Below, piece after piece: positions 57,208 through 64,000 of a DNA stretch of 64,000 nucleotides (its first letter is position 1; every line of letters starts with the position of its first letter). The notes under the pieces are model-generated. The model saw only the letters and a list, made by a program, of their open reading frames with translations, was not told where the DNA came from and did no database searches. The translations under genes were made by a program, and so were the position numbers. Source of the stretch: Sphingopyxis bauzanensis (GTDB taxonomy: Bacteria; Pseudomonadota; Alphaproteobacteria; Sphingomonadales; Sphingomonadaceae); NCBI RefSeq assembly GCF_002205675.1, contig NZ_NISK01000001.1:119054-183053 (forward strand), in the 5' to 3' direction.

Positions 57208-57783
57208 TCAGACGGCGTGAACCGCCGTTACCTCGGGTACATAATGTTTCAAGAGCGATTCGATGCCGTTCTTGAGCGTCGCCGATGACGACGGACAACC
57301 AGCGCAAGCGCCCTGCATCTTCAGATACACATTGCCCTTGTCGAAGCCGCGGTAGACGATGTCGCCGCCGTCGTTGGCGACTGCAGGCCGCACGCGCGTT
57401 TCGATCAGTTCCTTGATCTGCTCGATGATATCGGCATCGGCGGGATCATCGGCAAAGCCGGCTTCATCCTCGGGCGGCACGGCAAAGGCCGCGCTGGCGG
57501 CGTTGAACAGTGGGACGCCGGCAAGGAAATGGTCCATCAATATGCCGAGCACGTCGGGCTTGAGGTCGCTCCAGCCGACGCCAGGGGCCGCAGTGACCGA
57601 CACGAAATCGCGGCCAAAGAACACCCCCGTCACATCGCCGAGCGAGAATAGCGCGCTGGCGAGCGGCGATGCCTCGGCCTCTTCGGGGCTGGCAAAGTCG
57701 CGGGTTCCCGCCTCCATCACCGCCTGGCCGGGCAGAAATTTGAGCGTCGCGGGATTGGGCGTTGATTCGGTTTCGATCAGCAT
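57208..57783 (-). CDS. nfuA: NifU-domain iron-sulfur carrier (NfuA-like)
   Basis: A 191-aa protein. The N-terminal Nfu-N domain (IETESTPNPATLKFLPG, ASALFSLGDVTGVFFGRDFV) precedes the NifU C-terminal domain with the cluster-binding CxxC in MQGACAGCPSSSATL. It transfers 4Fe-4S clusters to apoproteins. It opens the long minus-strand block running down to phoH. An ATG three codons upstream (MHP) is an alternative start. Confidence 0.93.
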   Translation of the reverse strand: MLIETESTPNPATLKFLPGQAVMEAGTRDFASPEEAEASPLASALFSLGDVTGVFFGRDFVSVTAAPGVGWSDLKPDVLGILMDHFLAGVPLFNAASAAFAVPPEDEAGFADDPADADIIEQIKELIETRVRPAVANDGGDIVYRGFDKGNVYLKMQGACAGCPSSSATLKNGIESLLKHYVPEVTAVHAV

Positions 57784-57845
57784 GGGGTGCATGTGGGACG
57801 CCATCGCCCTTTGTGCAAGCCGATTGGGGGCGCTAGACGCCGTGG

Positions 57846-58718
57846 ATGCGCCGCTTCTCCCACTTTGCTGCCCTCGACTGGTCGGGCGCCCGCGGGTCGC
57901 GGCAGCGCGGGATTGCGCTGGCGGTGGCGAGCGGCACCGGCGCGCCCGAACTGGTCCGTCCCGGCCATATCTGGTCGCGCGCCGAAATCCTGACCTGGTT
58001 AGAGGATGTTGCGGCATCGCGCGCCGACATGTTGATCGGTTTCGACTTTTCGGCCGCGTTCGCCTTTACCGATCGCGGCGCCTATTTTCCGGAATGGGAC
58101 GCGAGCCCGAACACCCTGCCCGCGCTGTGGACGCTGGTCGAACGGCTGACGGCATCCGACCCGCATTACGAGATCGGCGGGTTTCTGACCCATCCCGAGG
58201 CACGGCGGCATTTCCGCCACGCGCAAGGCGACGTCGGCGACCTGTTCGCGCCCGGCACGGGGCGGCTGCGGGTCGTCGAGCAGCATCAGCGCGCAACAAA
58301 GCAGGCGGCGAGCGTCAGCAATTTCAACCTGATCGGCGCCGCACAGGTCGGCAAGGCGAGCCTGACGGGAATGCGCCTGCTCCACCGGCTGCACCCGCGG
58401 CTGCCGCTGTGGCCGCTCGATCCCATCCCCGCGACCGGCCCGCTGCTCGTTGAAATCTATACCGGCGTCGCAGCGCGCGCCGCCGGGGTCGCGGTGGGGC
58501 GCAGCAAGATCCGCGACGGCGCGCTGCTGGATATGGCACTCGCCGAATTCGGTTCGCCACTCGCCGGGTTCAGAGGTCCGATCAGCGACCATGCCAGCGA
58601 TGCCCTGCTCACCGCGGCATGGCTGCGCGCGCTTGCCAGCGATGCAGCACTATGGTCGCCATCGCCGCTAACCGACACCCTCGCGCGCACCGAAGGCTGG
58701 ACCTTTGGCATAATTTGA
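57846..58718 (+). CDS. Unrecognised protein, possible RNase H-like (DUF429-type) fold
   Basis: A 290-aa protein. It opens with FAALDWSGARGSRQRGIALA and has MLIGFDFSAAFAFTDRG and SDHASDALLTAAWLRAL near the end: a first-strand Asp, a middle Asp and a C-terminal Asp followed by Ala-rich helix, the pattern of DUF429-like RNase H folds. No signal peptide. It is conserved-looking and tightly placed before tRNA-Thr, but function is unknown. Confidence 0.65.
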   Translation: MRRFSHFAALDWSGARGSRQRGIALAVASGTGAPELVRPGHIWSRAEILTWLEDVAASRADMLIGFDFSAAFAFTDRGAYFPEWDASPNTLPALWTLVERLTASDPHYEIGGFLTHPEARRHFRHAQGDVGDLFAPGTGRLRVVEQHQRATKQAASVSNFNLIGAAQVGKASLTGMRLLHRLHPRLPLWPLDPIPATGPLLVEIYTGVAARAAGVAVGRSKIRDGALLDMALAEFGSPLAGFRGPISDHASDALLTAAWLRALASDAALWSPSPLTDTLARTEGWTFGII

Positions 58719-58735
58719 AGCAAGGGGCGTTCCGC

Positions 58736-58811
58736 GCCGGCTTAGCTCAGTTGGTAGAGCAACCGCCTTGTAAGCGGTAGGTCGTCAGTTCGAGTCTGAC
58801 AGCCGGCACCA
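58736..58811 (+). tRNA. tRNA-Thr(TGT)
   Basis: A 76-nt tRNA with encoded CCA. Acceptor GCCGGCT pairs with AGCCGGC, the D arm is TAGCTCAGTTGGTAGAGCA, the anticodon loop CTTGTAA reads TGT, and the T loop is GTTCGAGTC. No integrase or direct repeat was seen beside it. Confidence 0.97.
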
Positions 58812-59040
58812 GGTCAGTCGCCCCAAAGCCGTTCGTGCATCGATTGGCCGGGAACCCCGTCCCCCGCGTGGCTGATCGGGGCAATTGCGGTCCCATTGCC
58901 TGCGCTCTGCATCGATGAACGCCACTTATACGCGGCCGGGTCGGCGCAGCAGCCATCGCCCGACACGTGCATCTCAGCCAGAACGCTTTTCGCGAACTGC
59001 TACCTCTCGCCCAATCATGTGTGGAAAACCGGTCCATCGA
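58812..59040. other. Spacer between tRNA-Thr and LuxR-like gene
   Basis: Non-coding; the open frame into the LuxR-like gene extends through it but begins inside the tRNA vicinity without a ribosome site. Confidence 0.4.
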
Positions 59041-60237
59041 ATGTTCACCAACGCTAATTTTATGGCTTTTGTTATAAAGTTGGACGAAAGTTCGAACACT
59101 CAGGACATACTAGGATTGACGGCAGACGCGATGGGCCAGCGGATCGATCGGGATTGGGACGATATATTCATGCAGGCGGCGCTGCAGCCCGACCTGTGGC
59201 TGGAGGCGCTCAATACGCTCGCGATCCGGACAGGGTCGACGCATGGTCAGTTGATCGGGGTTGGCGGTGCCCGTGAAATCCCGTTCAACATCGTCACCAA
59301 TTTCAGTCCCGAAATGATCGACTTTTTTGCAGCCAGCGGCTGGGCCACGGGAAGCCATAATTTCCGGGTTGCCGCGTCGAACCGCCACGTCGAGCGCGGC
59401 TTTTACGATTCTGTCCTGCACGAAGATGATTATGACCGGGTGATCCCTGAACTGGCGTCGCCCGATTATGTCGACTGGTGCGAAGAGATCGGTATCCCTT
59501 TTGGCTGTCAGACAAATCTGGTGATCGATAATTTTGGCGTCGTCGGTCTGGCTACGCTCCGAAATCGCAGCGACGGCCGAACGACGCCAGCGCAGCGACG
59601 AGTCTTTGCCAAGGGCGCAGCGGCAGCGCGGCGCGCGGTGCGTTTGCAAGAGAAGCTGGAGGGCGAACAAGCCAAGCTGCTGGCGGGCGCCTTCGACGCG
59701 ATTCAGATCAGCGCCTTTATCATCGACGTCCGCGGCAAGGTGCTGGCGCACAGCATCGGGGCCGATGCCATGGTCGATGCCGGCGACGTGCGGCTGTCGG
59801 GCCGGGTGCTCGATGGCGCGGCCGCGCCCCTCACGATGCGCCAGGCGGTCCAGGCGCTGATCGCCGATGACGGGCTGGATCACATCCGGACCCGGATCAC
59901 GACCGCCGAAGGACGGCCACCACTGATGATCGAAGGTTTTCGTCTCCCAGTGCGAAGCTGGTCGCTGGGTAAGCTGCCGCATGCGCTCCTGATTGCCAAT
60001 GGCCCGCGGCGCGACCGCGCCGGCGTGGCAGCCTATCTGGCTGCACTTTACCGGCTCAGCCTCGCCGAGTCCGACATCGCTGTTCGCCTGTTCGATGGCA
60101 GGACGCGCTCAACGATCGCTGCAGAACGGGGGGTGACCCCCGAAACCTTGCGTGGGCAGATCAAGCAAATCTATCCGAAATGCGGCGTCGATAGCGAGGC
60201 CAGTCTGATGCGGTTGCTGGCCCCTATCTTAAGTTGA
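59041..60237 (+). CDS. LuxR-like regulator with atypical HTH
   Basis: A protein of about 398 aa. An N-terminal autoinducer-binding-like region (QLIGVGGAREIPFNIVTNFS, FDYD-less but with a SGWATGSHNFRVAA segment), a central PAS-like part (AFDAIQISAFIIDVRGKVLA) and a C-terminal HTH, YRLSLAESDIAVRLFDGRTR then STIAAERGVTPETLRGQIKQ, resembling a GerE domain with changes. Such proteins are common solo regulators in sphingomonads. Start is uncertain (ATG 59041, 59062 or 59131). Confidence 0.7.
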   Translation: MFTNANFMAFVIKLDESSNTQDILGLTADAMGQRIDRDWDDIFMQAALQPDLWLEALNTLAIRTGSTHGQLIGVGGAREIPFNIVTNFSPEMIDFFAASGWATGSHNFRVAASNRHVERGFYDSVLHEDDYDRVIPELASPDYVDWCEEIGIPFGCQTNLVIDNFGVVGLATLRNRSDGRTTPAQRRVFAKGAAAARRAVRLQEKLEGEQAKLLAGAFDAIQISAFIIDVRGKVLAHSIGADAMVDAGDVRLSGRVLDGAAAPLTMRQAVQALIADDGLDHIRTRITTAEGRPPLMIEGFRLPVRSWSLGKLPHALLIANGPRRDRAGVAAYLAALYRLSLAESDIAVRLFDGRTRSTIAAERGVTPETLRGQIKQIYPKCGVDSEASLMRLLAPILS

Positions 60238-60484
60238 TCACCCCCCTGAAGGGGGATGATCGCTACACCAGTGCAAAATAAAGGTCCGTTTGCAAGGACT
60301 AAGGGGGCCATTCCTTCGACATACGACCCTAGTTTCCGGACAGGTGCGGTCGGGTGTCGAAGGAATCGGGCTCGTAAAAATTCCTGCCGTTCGATGCGAC
60401 CCAGAACGGCAGGGCGAGGGTCCTCGCCAGTCAGATGTGTGTGCGACCTGGAAGAGCTCCGTCGAATTTCGGCGGAGCTCTTTT
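60237..60484 (+). ncRNA. Candidate structured small RNA
   Basis: The intergenic segment holds a series of near-perfect stems: CCCCC/GGGGG (60242-60255), GTCC/GGAC (60284-60299), a 12-bp perfect ATTCCTTCGACA/TGTCGAAGGAAT (60310-60366) with an inner CGACC/GGTCG, a 10-bp perfect CCTGCCGTTC/GAACGGCAGG (60383-60413), GCGAG/CTCGC (60414-60427), and a final terminator stem with T-tract. No coding frame fits. It may be an independent sRNA or the LuxR mRNA 3' UTR. No known RNA family recognised. Confidence 0.45.
60452..60484 (+). terminator. Strong intrinsic terminator
   Basis: AAGAGCTCCG (60452-60461) pairs perfectly with CGGAGCTCTT (60473-60482), loop of 11 nt, then TTTT at 60481-60484. It faces the cation transporter gene, which it may also terminate from the other side. 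Confidence 0.88.
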
Positions 60485-60520
60485 CGCATCGGATATGAAA
60501 CGCGCCCACAGGGTGGAAAG

Positions 60521-61153
60521 TCAGTGGTCCGTCGCCGGGATCGCGCCCAGTTCCCCGCGCGCCTGCCGAAACACTTCGATACTGCCCCATATCGCGAGCG
60601 TCGCCATGATCGCGGCAACCACAAGGTCGGGCCAGCTTTGCCCTGTCCCGAACACTCCGAGCGCGGCGCCCATCACCGCGACATTGCCGATCGCGTCGTT
60701 ACGCGAGCAGATCCACACCGACCGCATATTCGCATCGCCGGTGCGATAGCGATAGAGCATCAGCGCGACCGCGACATTGGCGGCGAGCGCGAGCGCGCCG
60801 ATCAATCCCATCGTTTCGGCATGGGGCGCCGATCCGTCGATGAAACCCCAGACTGCCGAGCCCAGCACCCACAGGCCAAAGGCAAGCATTGTGACCGCCT
60901 TGACCATGGCGGCGCGGGCGCGCCACGCGAGCGCCATCCCGGCGACGCCGAGGCTGATCGCATAATTGGCGGCATCGCCCAGGAAGTCGAGCGCGTCGGC
61001 CTGCAGCGCGCGCGAATCCGCCGCGACCCCGGCCACGATCTCGACCCCGAACATCGCGGCGTTAATCAGCAGCGCCGCCCACAGGATGCGCCGCCAGCGC
61101 GGGTCGTTCAGCGCGGTCTTGCCGCTGGCACCGGCACAGCAATGATCAGACAA
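60521..61153 (-). CDS. Cation efflux (CDF-type) membrane transporter
   Basis: A 210-aa protein with about five to six hydrophobic segments. SDHCCAGASGKTALNDPRW (Cys/His-rich N-terminus, potential metal site), QADALDFLGDAANYAISLGV (Asp-x2-x-Asp metal ligands) and ICSRNDAIGNVAVM match short cation-diffusion facilitators. A TTG start at 61153 with AAGGAG eight bases upstream gives the family-typical N-terminus; a GTG at 61189 is the alternative. It is divergent from a MerR regulator and shares its operator, so it is probably metal induced (Cd, Zn, Pb or Co). Confidence 0.85.
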   Translation of the reverse strand: MSDHCCAGASGKTALNDPRWRRILWAALLINAAMFGVEIVAGVAADSRALQADALDFLGDAANYAISLGVAGMALAWRARAAMVKAVTMLAFGLWVLGSAVWGFIDGSAPHAETMGLIGALALAANVAVALMLYRYRTGDANMRSVWICSRNDAIGNVAVMGAALGVFGTGQSWPDLVVAAIMATLAIWGSIEVFRQARGELGAIPATDH

Positions 61154-61229
61154 GGTCGAGGCTCCTTCCTGCGCCGAACCGGTTTTCACAGAAAAGCCTG
61201 CTTGGTTCGGCGAGTCGAGACCCTATATG

Positions 61230-61252
61230 GACCCTGTAGCAACTACAGGGTC
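61230..61252. promoter_or_regulatory. MerR-type operator/promoter
   Basis: Perfect dyad GACCCTGTAG-CAA-CTACAGGGTC between the transporter and regulator genes. On the minus strand the -35 TTGACC (61254-61249) and a -10 around ATATAG are separated by 19-21 bp, the overlong spacer of MerR-activated promoters, with the dyad inside the spacer. Confidence 0.85.
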
Positions 61253-61257
61253 AAGTG

Positions 61258-61668
61258 ATGAAAATCGGCGAGCTGTCGCGGGCAACCGGGACCAATATCG
61301 AAACCATCCGCTATTATGAGCGCATCGGGCTGTTGCCAGAGCCCGATCGGACCGCGGCCAATTACCGCAGCTATGGCGATCCGCACCGCGCGCGGCTGAC
61401 CTTCGTGCGCCATTCGCGCGACCTGGGTTTCACGATCGAGGAAATCCGCTCGCTGCTCGACCTGTCGGACGATCCGGAGCGCGATTGCAGTGAGGCGGAC
61501 CGCATCGCGAGCCGCCATCTGGCGCAGGTCGAGGAGAAAATCGCGCAACTGACGCTGCTTCGCGACGAACTGACACGCATCGTCGGGCGCTGCCGCGGCG
61601 GGGTCGCCGCCGATTGCCGGGTGATCGAGGCGCTTGGCGATCATCGGCATTGCGAAAGCGCGCATTAG
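61258..61668 (+). CDS. MerR family heavy-metal-responsive regulator
   Basis: A 136-aa regulator. The N-terminal winged HTH KIGELSRATGTNIETIRYYE and RIGLLPEPDRTAANYRSYG are followed by a dimerisation helix and metal-binding Cys residues (DCSEADRI, GRCRGGVAADCRVIEAL, HRHCESAH), closest to the CadR/PbrR type. It likely activates the divergent cation exporter through the dyad at 61230-61252. The ATG lies six bases after the operator, so autorepression is expected. Confidence 0.92.
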   Translation: MKIGELSRATGTNIETIRYYERIGLLPEPDRTAANYRSYGDPHRARLTFVRHSRDLGFTIEEIRSLLDLSDDPERDCSEADRIASRHLAQVEEKIAQLTLLRDELTRIVGRCRGGVAADCRVIEALGDHRHCESAH

Positions 61669-61682
61669 GACACAACCCGTCT

Positions 61683-61763
61683 CGCCCGCGAAGGCGGGGG
61701 CCGCTAGCGGCCTAATCCATCACCGTCTGGCAAAATGACAGCGGCCCCCGCCTGCGCGTGGGC
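61683..61763. repeat. Palindromic intergenic repeat, GCCCGCGAAGGCGGG family
   Basis: Arms CGCCCGCGAAGGCGGGGGCC (from 61683) and GGCCCCCGCCTGCGCGTGGGC (to 61763, shown as 61743-61763) with a 34-bp spacer. It lies between merR and tmRNA. Confidence 0.7.
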
Positions 61764-61784
61764 AACGATTGAGAGAAAGGGGAG

Positions 61785-62155
61785 GTGGGACGATTCTGTT
61801 GCCCGGCTCGTCCCCAGCCGCTGGTTTCCGATTCTGTTGCCCGGTTCGGTCCGAACCGCGTTCTATTTGTCTAACCTTAGGCCGTGAGGCTTATCGGTTA
61901 GGCAGCCAGAGCGAGTGCTTCGTTATCGTTAGCACCTATTGGTTTTGAGCCTTGAACGGGTTACTCAGCCCGGGCAAAAATATCGTCTTTGAACACACGT
62001 CGATCCTGGTTCGGCCCCCTCAGAAGCCCGCTTTTCCTTGCGGATTGGCGGGTTTGTGGTGGAGCCGCCGGGTACTGCCCCCGGGTCCGCTGTGTCTATT
62101 TCACGACACCATTTATCACCATAGTCGGCCGAAACCGACCTGAGCTATATAGGGT
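61785..62155 (-). ncRNA. ssrA: Two-piece (permuted) tmRNA
   Basis: On the minus strand the acceptor piece comes first and ends GGCTCC-ACCA (62066-62057); a 37-base intervening loop follows, then the coding piece starting GGGGCCGAACCAGGATCGACG (about 62019; first bases pair with GGCTCC). The tag reading frame GCT..TAA (61933-61898) encodes ANDNEALALAA. Order acceptor-loop-coding is the circular permutation of alphaproteobacterial ssrA. The exact 5' and 3' ends are estimates; two CGGGCAACAGAATCG copies lie near the 3' end. Confidence 0.93.
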
Positions 62156-62196
62156 GCCTGCCCGCCGAATGAAAGGGCGCAGCCGTTCCTCACTGT

Positions 62197-62276
62197 CCGT
62201 TTGTATCGAGCGAAGTCGAGATGCCGTGAGGCCAAGCATCTGCGACTGGCGTCTCGACGTCGCTCGACACGAACGA
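62197..62276. repeat. Palindromic intergenic repeat, TCGAGCGACGTCGAGA family
   Basis: Arms CCGTTTGTATCGAGCGAAGT.. (62197-62225) and GGCGTCTCGACGTCGCTCGA.. (62248-62276) are inverted copies. It lies between tmRNA and mscL. Confidence 0.7.
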
Positions 62277-62283
62277 ACTGGGG

Positions 62284-62700
62284 CTATTTCTTGCGCAACT
62301 CGTCGCGGATTTCGGCCAGAAGCTCGACCTCGGTCGGTCCCGCAGGCGCATCGGGCGCGCGGCGCATGACCTTGTTCACCCAGCGCACCAGCAGGAAGAT
62401 CACGAACGCCAGGATCAGGAAATTGATGACCGCAGTGATAAAGGCGCCATAGCCGATCATCGCCACGCCGGCTTCTTTCAGCTTGGCATAGTCGGTCGCG
62501 GCAATCCCGTCGGGCACACTGCCGAGCAGAATGAACTTGCTCGAAAAATCGACCCCGCCAAAGATCCATCCGACGATTGGCATGATCAGATCGGCGGTCA
62601 ACGACCCGGTGATCGTTGCGAAGGCGCCGCCGATGATGACGCCGACCGCCAGATCCATGACATTGCCCTTGGCGATAAATTCCCTGAATTCTCCCAGCAT
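62284..62700 (-). CDS. mscL: Large-conductance mechanosensitive channel
   Basis: A 138-aa channel. MLGEFREFIAKGNVMDLAVG (N-terminal amphipathic helix and start of TM1, with VGVIIGGAFATI lining the pore), TM2 YGAFITAVINFLILAFVIFLL, and a charged C-terminal helix TEVELLAEIRDELRKK. It protects against hypo-osmotic shock. The ATG at 62700 follows AGGGAG, so the upstream 15 codons are excluded. Confidence 0.97.
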   Translation of the reverse strand: MLGEFREFIAKGNVMDLAVGVIIGGAFATITGSLTADLIMPIVGWIFGGVDFSSKFILLGSVPDGIAATDYAKLKEAGVAMIGYGAFITAVINFLILAFVIFLLVRWVNKVMRRAPDAPAGPTEVELLAEIRDELRKK

Positions 62701-62822
62701 GTTGCTGCTCCCTGGCTGGTTGATCCTGAGCGCCAACGGTGCCACGCCGATTGCACAAAGTCCAGCAACATCCTATGTAGTGTATTGTTGCGGCAAAACG
62801 CCGCCGGAGGGAGTTTTTGACC

Positions 62823-63419
62823 ATGACCACTCGTACCGCCCGCTGGCTGATCCTGCCCGTCGCCGCGATGAGCCTGTCCGCCTGCGGCATCAACAGCGTC
62901 CCGACCAAGGAAGAAGCCGCCAAGGCGAAATGGGCCAATGTCGAGGCCGCGTACCAGCGCCGCGCCGACCTGATCCCCAACCTCGTCGAAACCGCCAAGG
63001 GCGCATCGCAGATCGAGCAATCGACGCTGGAAGGCGTGATCCAGGCGCGCGCCTCTGCGACGCAGGTGAAGCTCAGCACCGACGATCTGGAAGATCCCGC
63101 CAAGGTGCAGGCGTTCCAGCAGGCACAGGGCAATGTGTCGAGCGCGCTCGGCCGCCTGCTCGTCACCGTCGAAGCCTATCCCGACCTGAAAAGCCAGGCG
63201 CGTTTTGCCGACCTGATGACCCAGCTGGAGGGCACCGAAAACCGCATCAACGTGGCGGTACAGGACTATAATGGCTCGGTGCAGGATTATAACACGACGA
63301 TCCGCACCTTTCCCGACATCATCGGCGCCAAGATCGTCCATGGCGCCAAGCCGATGACCCCGTACAAGGCGATTACGCCGAACGCCAATCAGGCGCCGAA
63401 GGTCGATTTCGGGACGTAA
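62823..63419 (+). CDS. LemA family lipoprotein
   Basis: A 198-aa LemA protein. The N-terminus LPVAAMSLSACGINS has a lipobox-like LSAC. The LemA core RRADLIPNLVETAKG, LLVTVEAYPDLKSQARFADL and MTQLEGTENRINVAVQDYN is complete. LemA genes are commonly paired with TPM-domain genes, as here: the first TPM gene begins one base after the stop. Function in envelope processes is not defined. AGGGAG precedes the ATG. Confidence 0.92.
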   Translation: MTTRTARWLILPVAAMSLSACGINSVPTKEEAAKAKWANVEAAYQRRADLIPNLVETAKGASQIEQSTLEGVIQARASATQVKLSTDDLEDPAKVQAFQQAQGNVSSALGRLLVTVEAYPDLKSQARFADLMTQLEGTENRINVAVQDYNGSVQDYNTTIRTFPDIIGAKIVHGAKPMTPYKAITPNANQAPKVDFGT

Positions 63420-63420
63420 G

Positions 63421-63936
63421 ATGCGGCTCGCCGCCCTTGCTGCGCCGCTCGCGATCTTGTTGATCGCGGGCGGATGCAAGGCGGCGGCGCCCCCAGCGGA
63501 GTCGTTTGTGTGCAAAGACGTCCCGCACATGGCGATGCAAGGCCAGGTAACGGACGCGGCAGATATTTTGTCGGAAGCCGAAGAAACGCGCCTGTCGGAT
63601 CGTCTTGCGAAATATGAACAGCGCACGAAGCACCAAATGGTGGTGGCGACGACGACCAGCCTGAACGGCGTGCGTGTGGATGATTTTGGCACGTGCCTGG
63701 GCAATCGCTGGGCCGTCGGACGCAAGGATTACGACGACGGCGTCCTCATCTTGGTGGCGCCCAAGGAGCAGCAGATGCGGATTGCCACCGGCACCGGAAT
63801 GGAAAAGACATTGACCGACGACAATGCGCTGACAGTAGTTCGGCAGATGACGCCGCGGCTCGAACAGGGCGATTATGCCGGGGGGCTGATGCTGGGGATC
63901 GACGCGATCGCCGCCCACACGGGAGAACCCCAATGA
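63421..63936 (+). CDS. TPM-domain secreted protein
   Basis: A 171-aa protein with a signal sequence (RLAALAAPLAILLIAGGC, lipobox-like IAGGC) and a TPM (DUF477) domain: VTDAADILSEAEETRLSDRL, HQMVVATTTSLNGVRVDDFG, WAVGRKDYDDGVLILVAPKE and MRIATGTGMEKTLTD. The YgcG-type TPM fold is typical. Its stop overlaps the next gene's ATG (ATGA), placing it in an operon with lemA and a second gene. Confidence 0.9.
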   Translation: MRLAALAAPLAILLIAGGCKAAAPPAESFVCKDVPHMAMQGQVTDAADILSEAEETRLSDRLAKYEQRTKHQMVVATTTSLNGVRVDDFGTCLGNRWAVGRKDYDDGVLILVAPKEQQMRIATGTGMEKTLTDDNALTVVRQMTPRLEQGDYAGGLMLGIDAIAAHTGEPQ

Positions 63937-64000
63937 GGTCGCTTTTGCTTGGCTGGGCGCTCGGCCTGTCGCTGATTGCGGCGCCTGCCGCCGCGCAGAC
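63933..64000 (+). CDS. Partial secreted protein, probably second TPM gene
   Basis: The frame begins ATG at 63933 overlapping the previous stop and encodes MRSLLLGWALGLSLIAAPAA then AQ, a complete signal peptide, before the window ends. In lemA operons the third gene is usually a longer TPM-domain membrane protein; here that is inference from position. Confidence 0.6.
   Translation, partial: MRSLLLGWALGLSLIAAPAAAQ

Noticed and set aside
58736..58811. tRNA-Thr as a second integration site
   Set aside because: No integrase, accessory genes or 3'-end duplication nearby; flanks are core genes.
61952..62369. Small + strand open frames over 61.95-62.37 kb
   Set aside because: They overlap the tmRNA gene and a palindromic repeat and have no family similarity.
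62096..63166. Minus-strand open frame of 356 codons spanning mscL and lemA
   Set aside because: It crosses mscL in another frame and lemA antisense; both real genes are unambiguous.

Overview
The window is chromosomal DNA of a GC-rich alphaproteobacterium, most likely a sphingomonad (Sphingomonadaceae, Sphingopyxis-like). The evidence is a two-piece, circularly permuted tmRNA gene with the tag ANDNEALALAA, several TonB-dependent receptors, a MucR regulator, an NDUFA9-like gene, and the collinear run nfuA, nitroreductase, tsaB, rimI, mucR, fur, plsC, miaB, phoH. The genus is inference; no 16S gene is present.

Bases 1-8290 are the end of an integrative element in the 3' end of a tRNA-Leu(CAG) gene. 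A P4-type tyrosine integrase lies next to the tRNA, followed by a ParB-like protein and a DUF736 gene. The DUF736 gene is cut by a second mobile element, a recombinase-in-trio (RIT) element at 1-3610: three overlapping tyrosine recombinase genes between 168-bp inverted repeats that differ at one position. Two copies of a structured GC-rich repeat flank the parB-like region. The other end of the island lies left of the window.

Bases 8.4-24.7 kb are core metabolism: NDUFA9-like protein, undecaprenyl-diphosphatase, glutamate synthase (gltD and gltB with a secreted DUF2059-like gene between them), a GST, ubiG and lysC (divergent), YciB and KatG. From 24.8-32.4 kb come a tiny Gln-rich protein, a TonB receptor behind a YezD-type small gene, nitronate monooxygenase, a proline-rich lipoprotein and the nitrogen-PTS enzyme PtsP.

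Bases 32.4-38.7 kb hold a glycan cassette: a GT-C-like membrane protein, a GT4 and a methyltransferase on +, facing a GT2, a GtrA protein and a methyltransferase on -. Next are GFA, rarA with another GT4, secreted proteins, corC and ybeY. The usually contiguous miaB-phoH-ybeY-corC block is split here by about 5.8 kb carrying an ECF41-type sigma factor (interrupted by an in-frame amber codon), its carboxymuconolactone-decarboxylase partner with a recognisable ECF41 promoter, DoxX, DUF6607 and a heme/hemoglobin-type TonB receptor.

Bases 51.1-64.0 kb are again core: phoH, miaB, plsC, fur, mucR, rimI, tsaB, nitroreductase, nfuA, tRNA-Thr(TGT), a LuxR-like regulator, a highly structured intergenic segment ending in a strong terminator (candidate small RNA), a MerR/cation-efflux pair with a perfect operator dyad, split tmRNA, mscL, and a lemA-TPM operon running off the right edge. 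Several families of palindromic intergenic repeats are scattered through the core.
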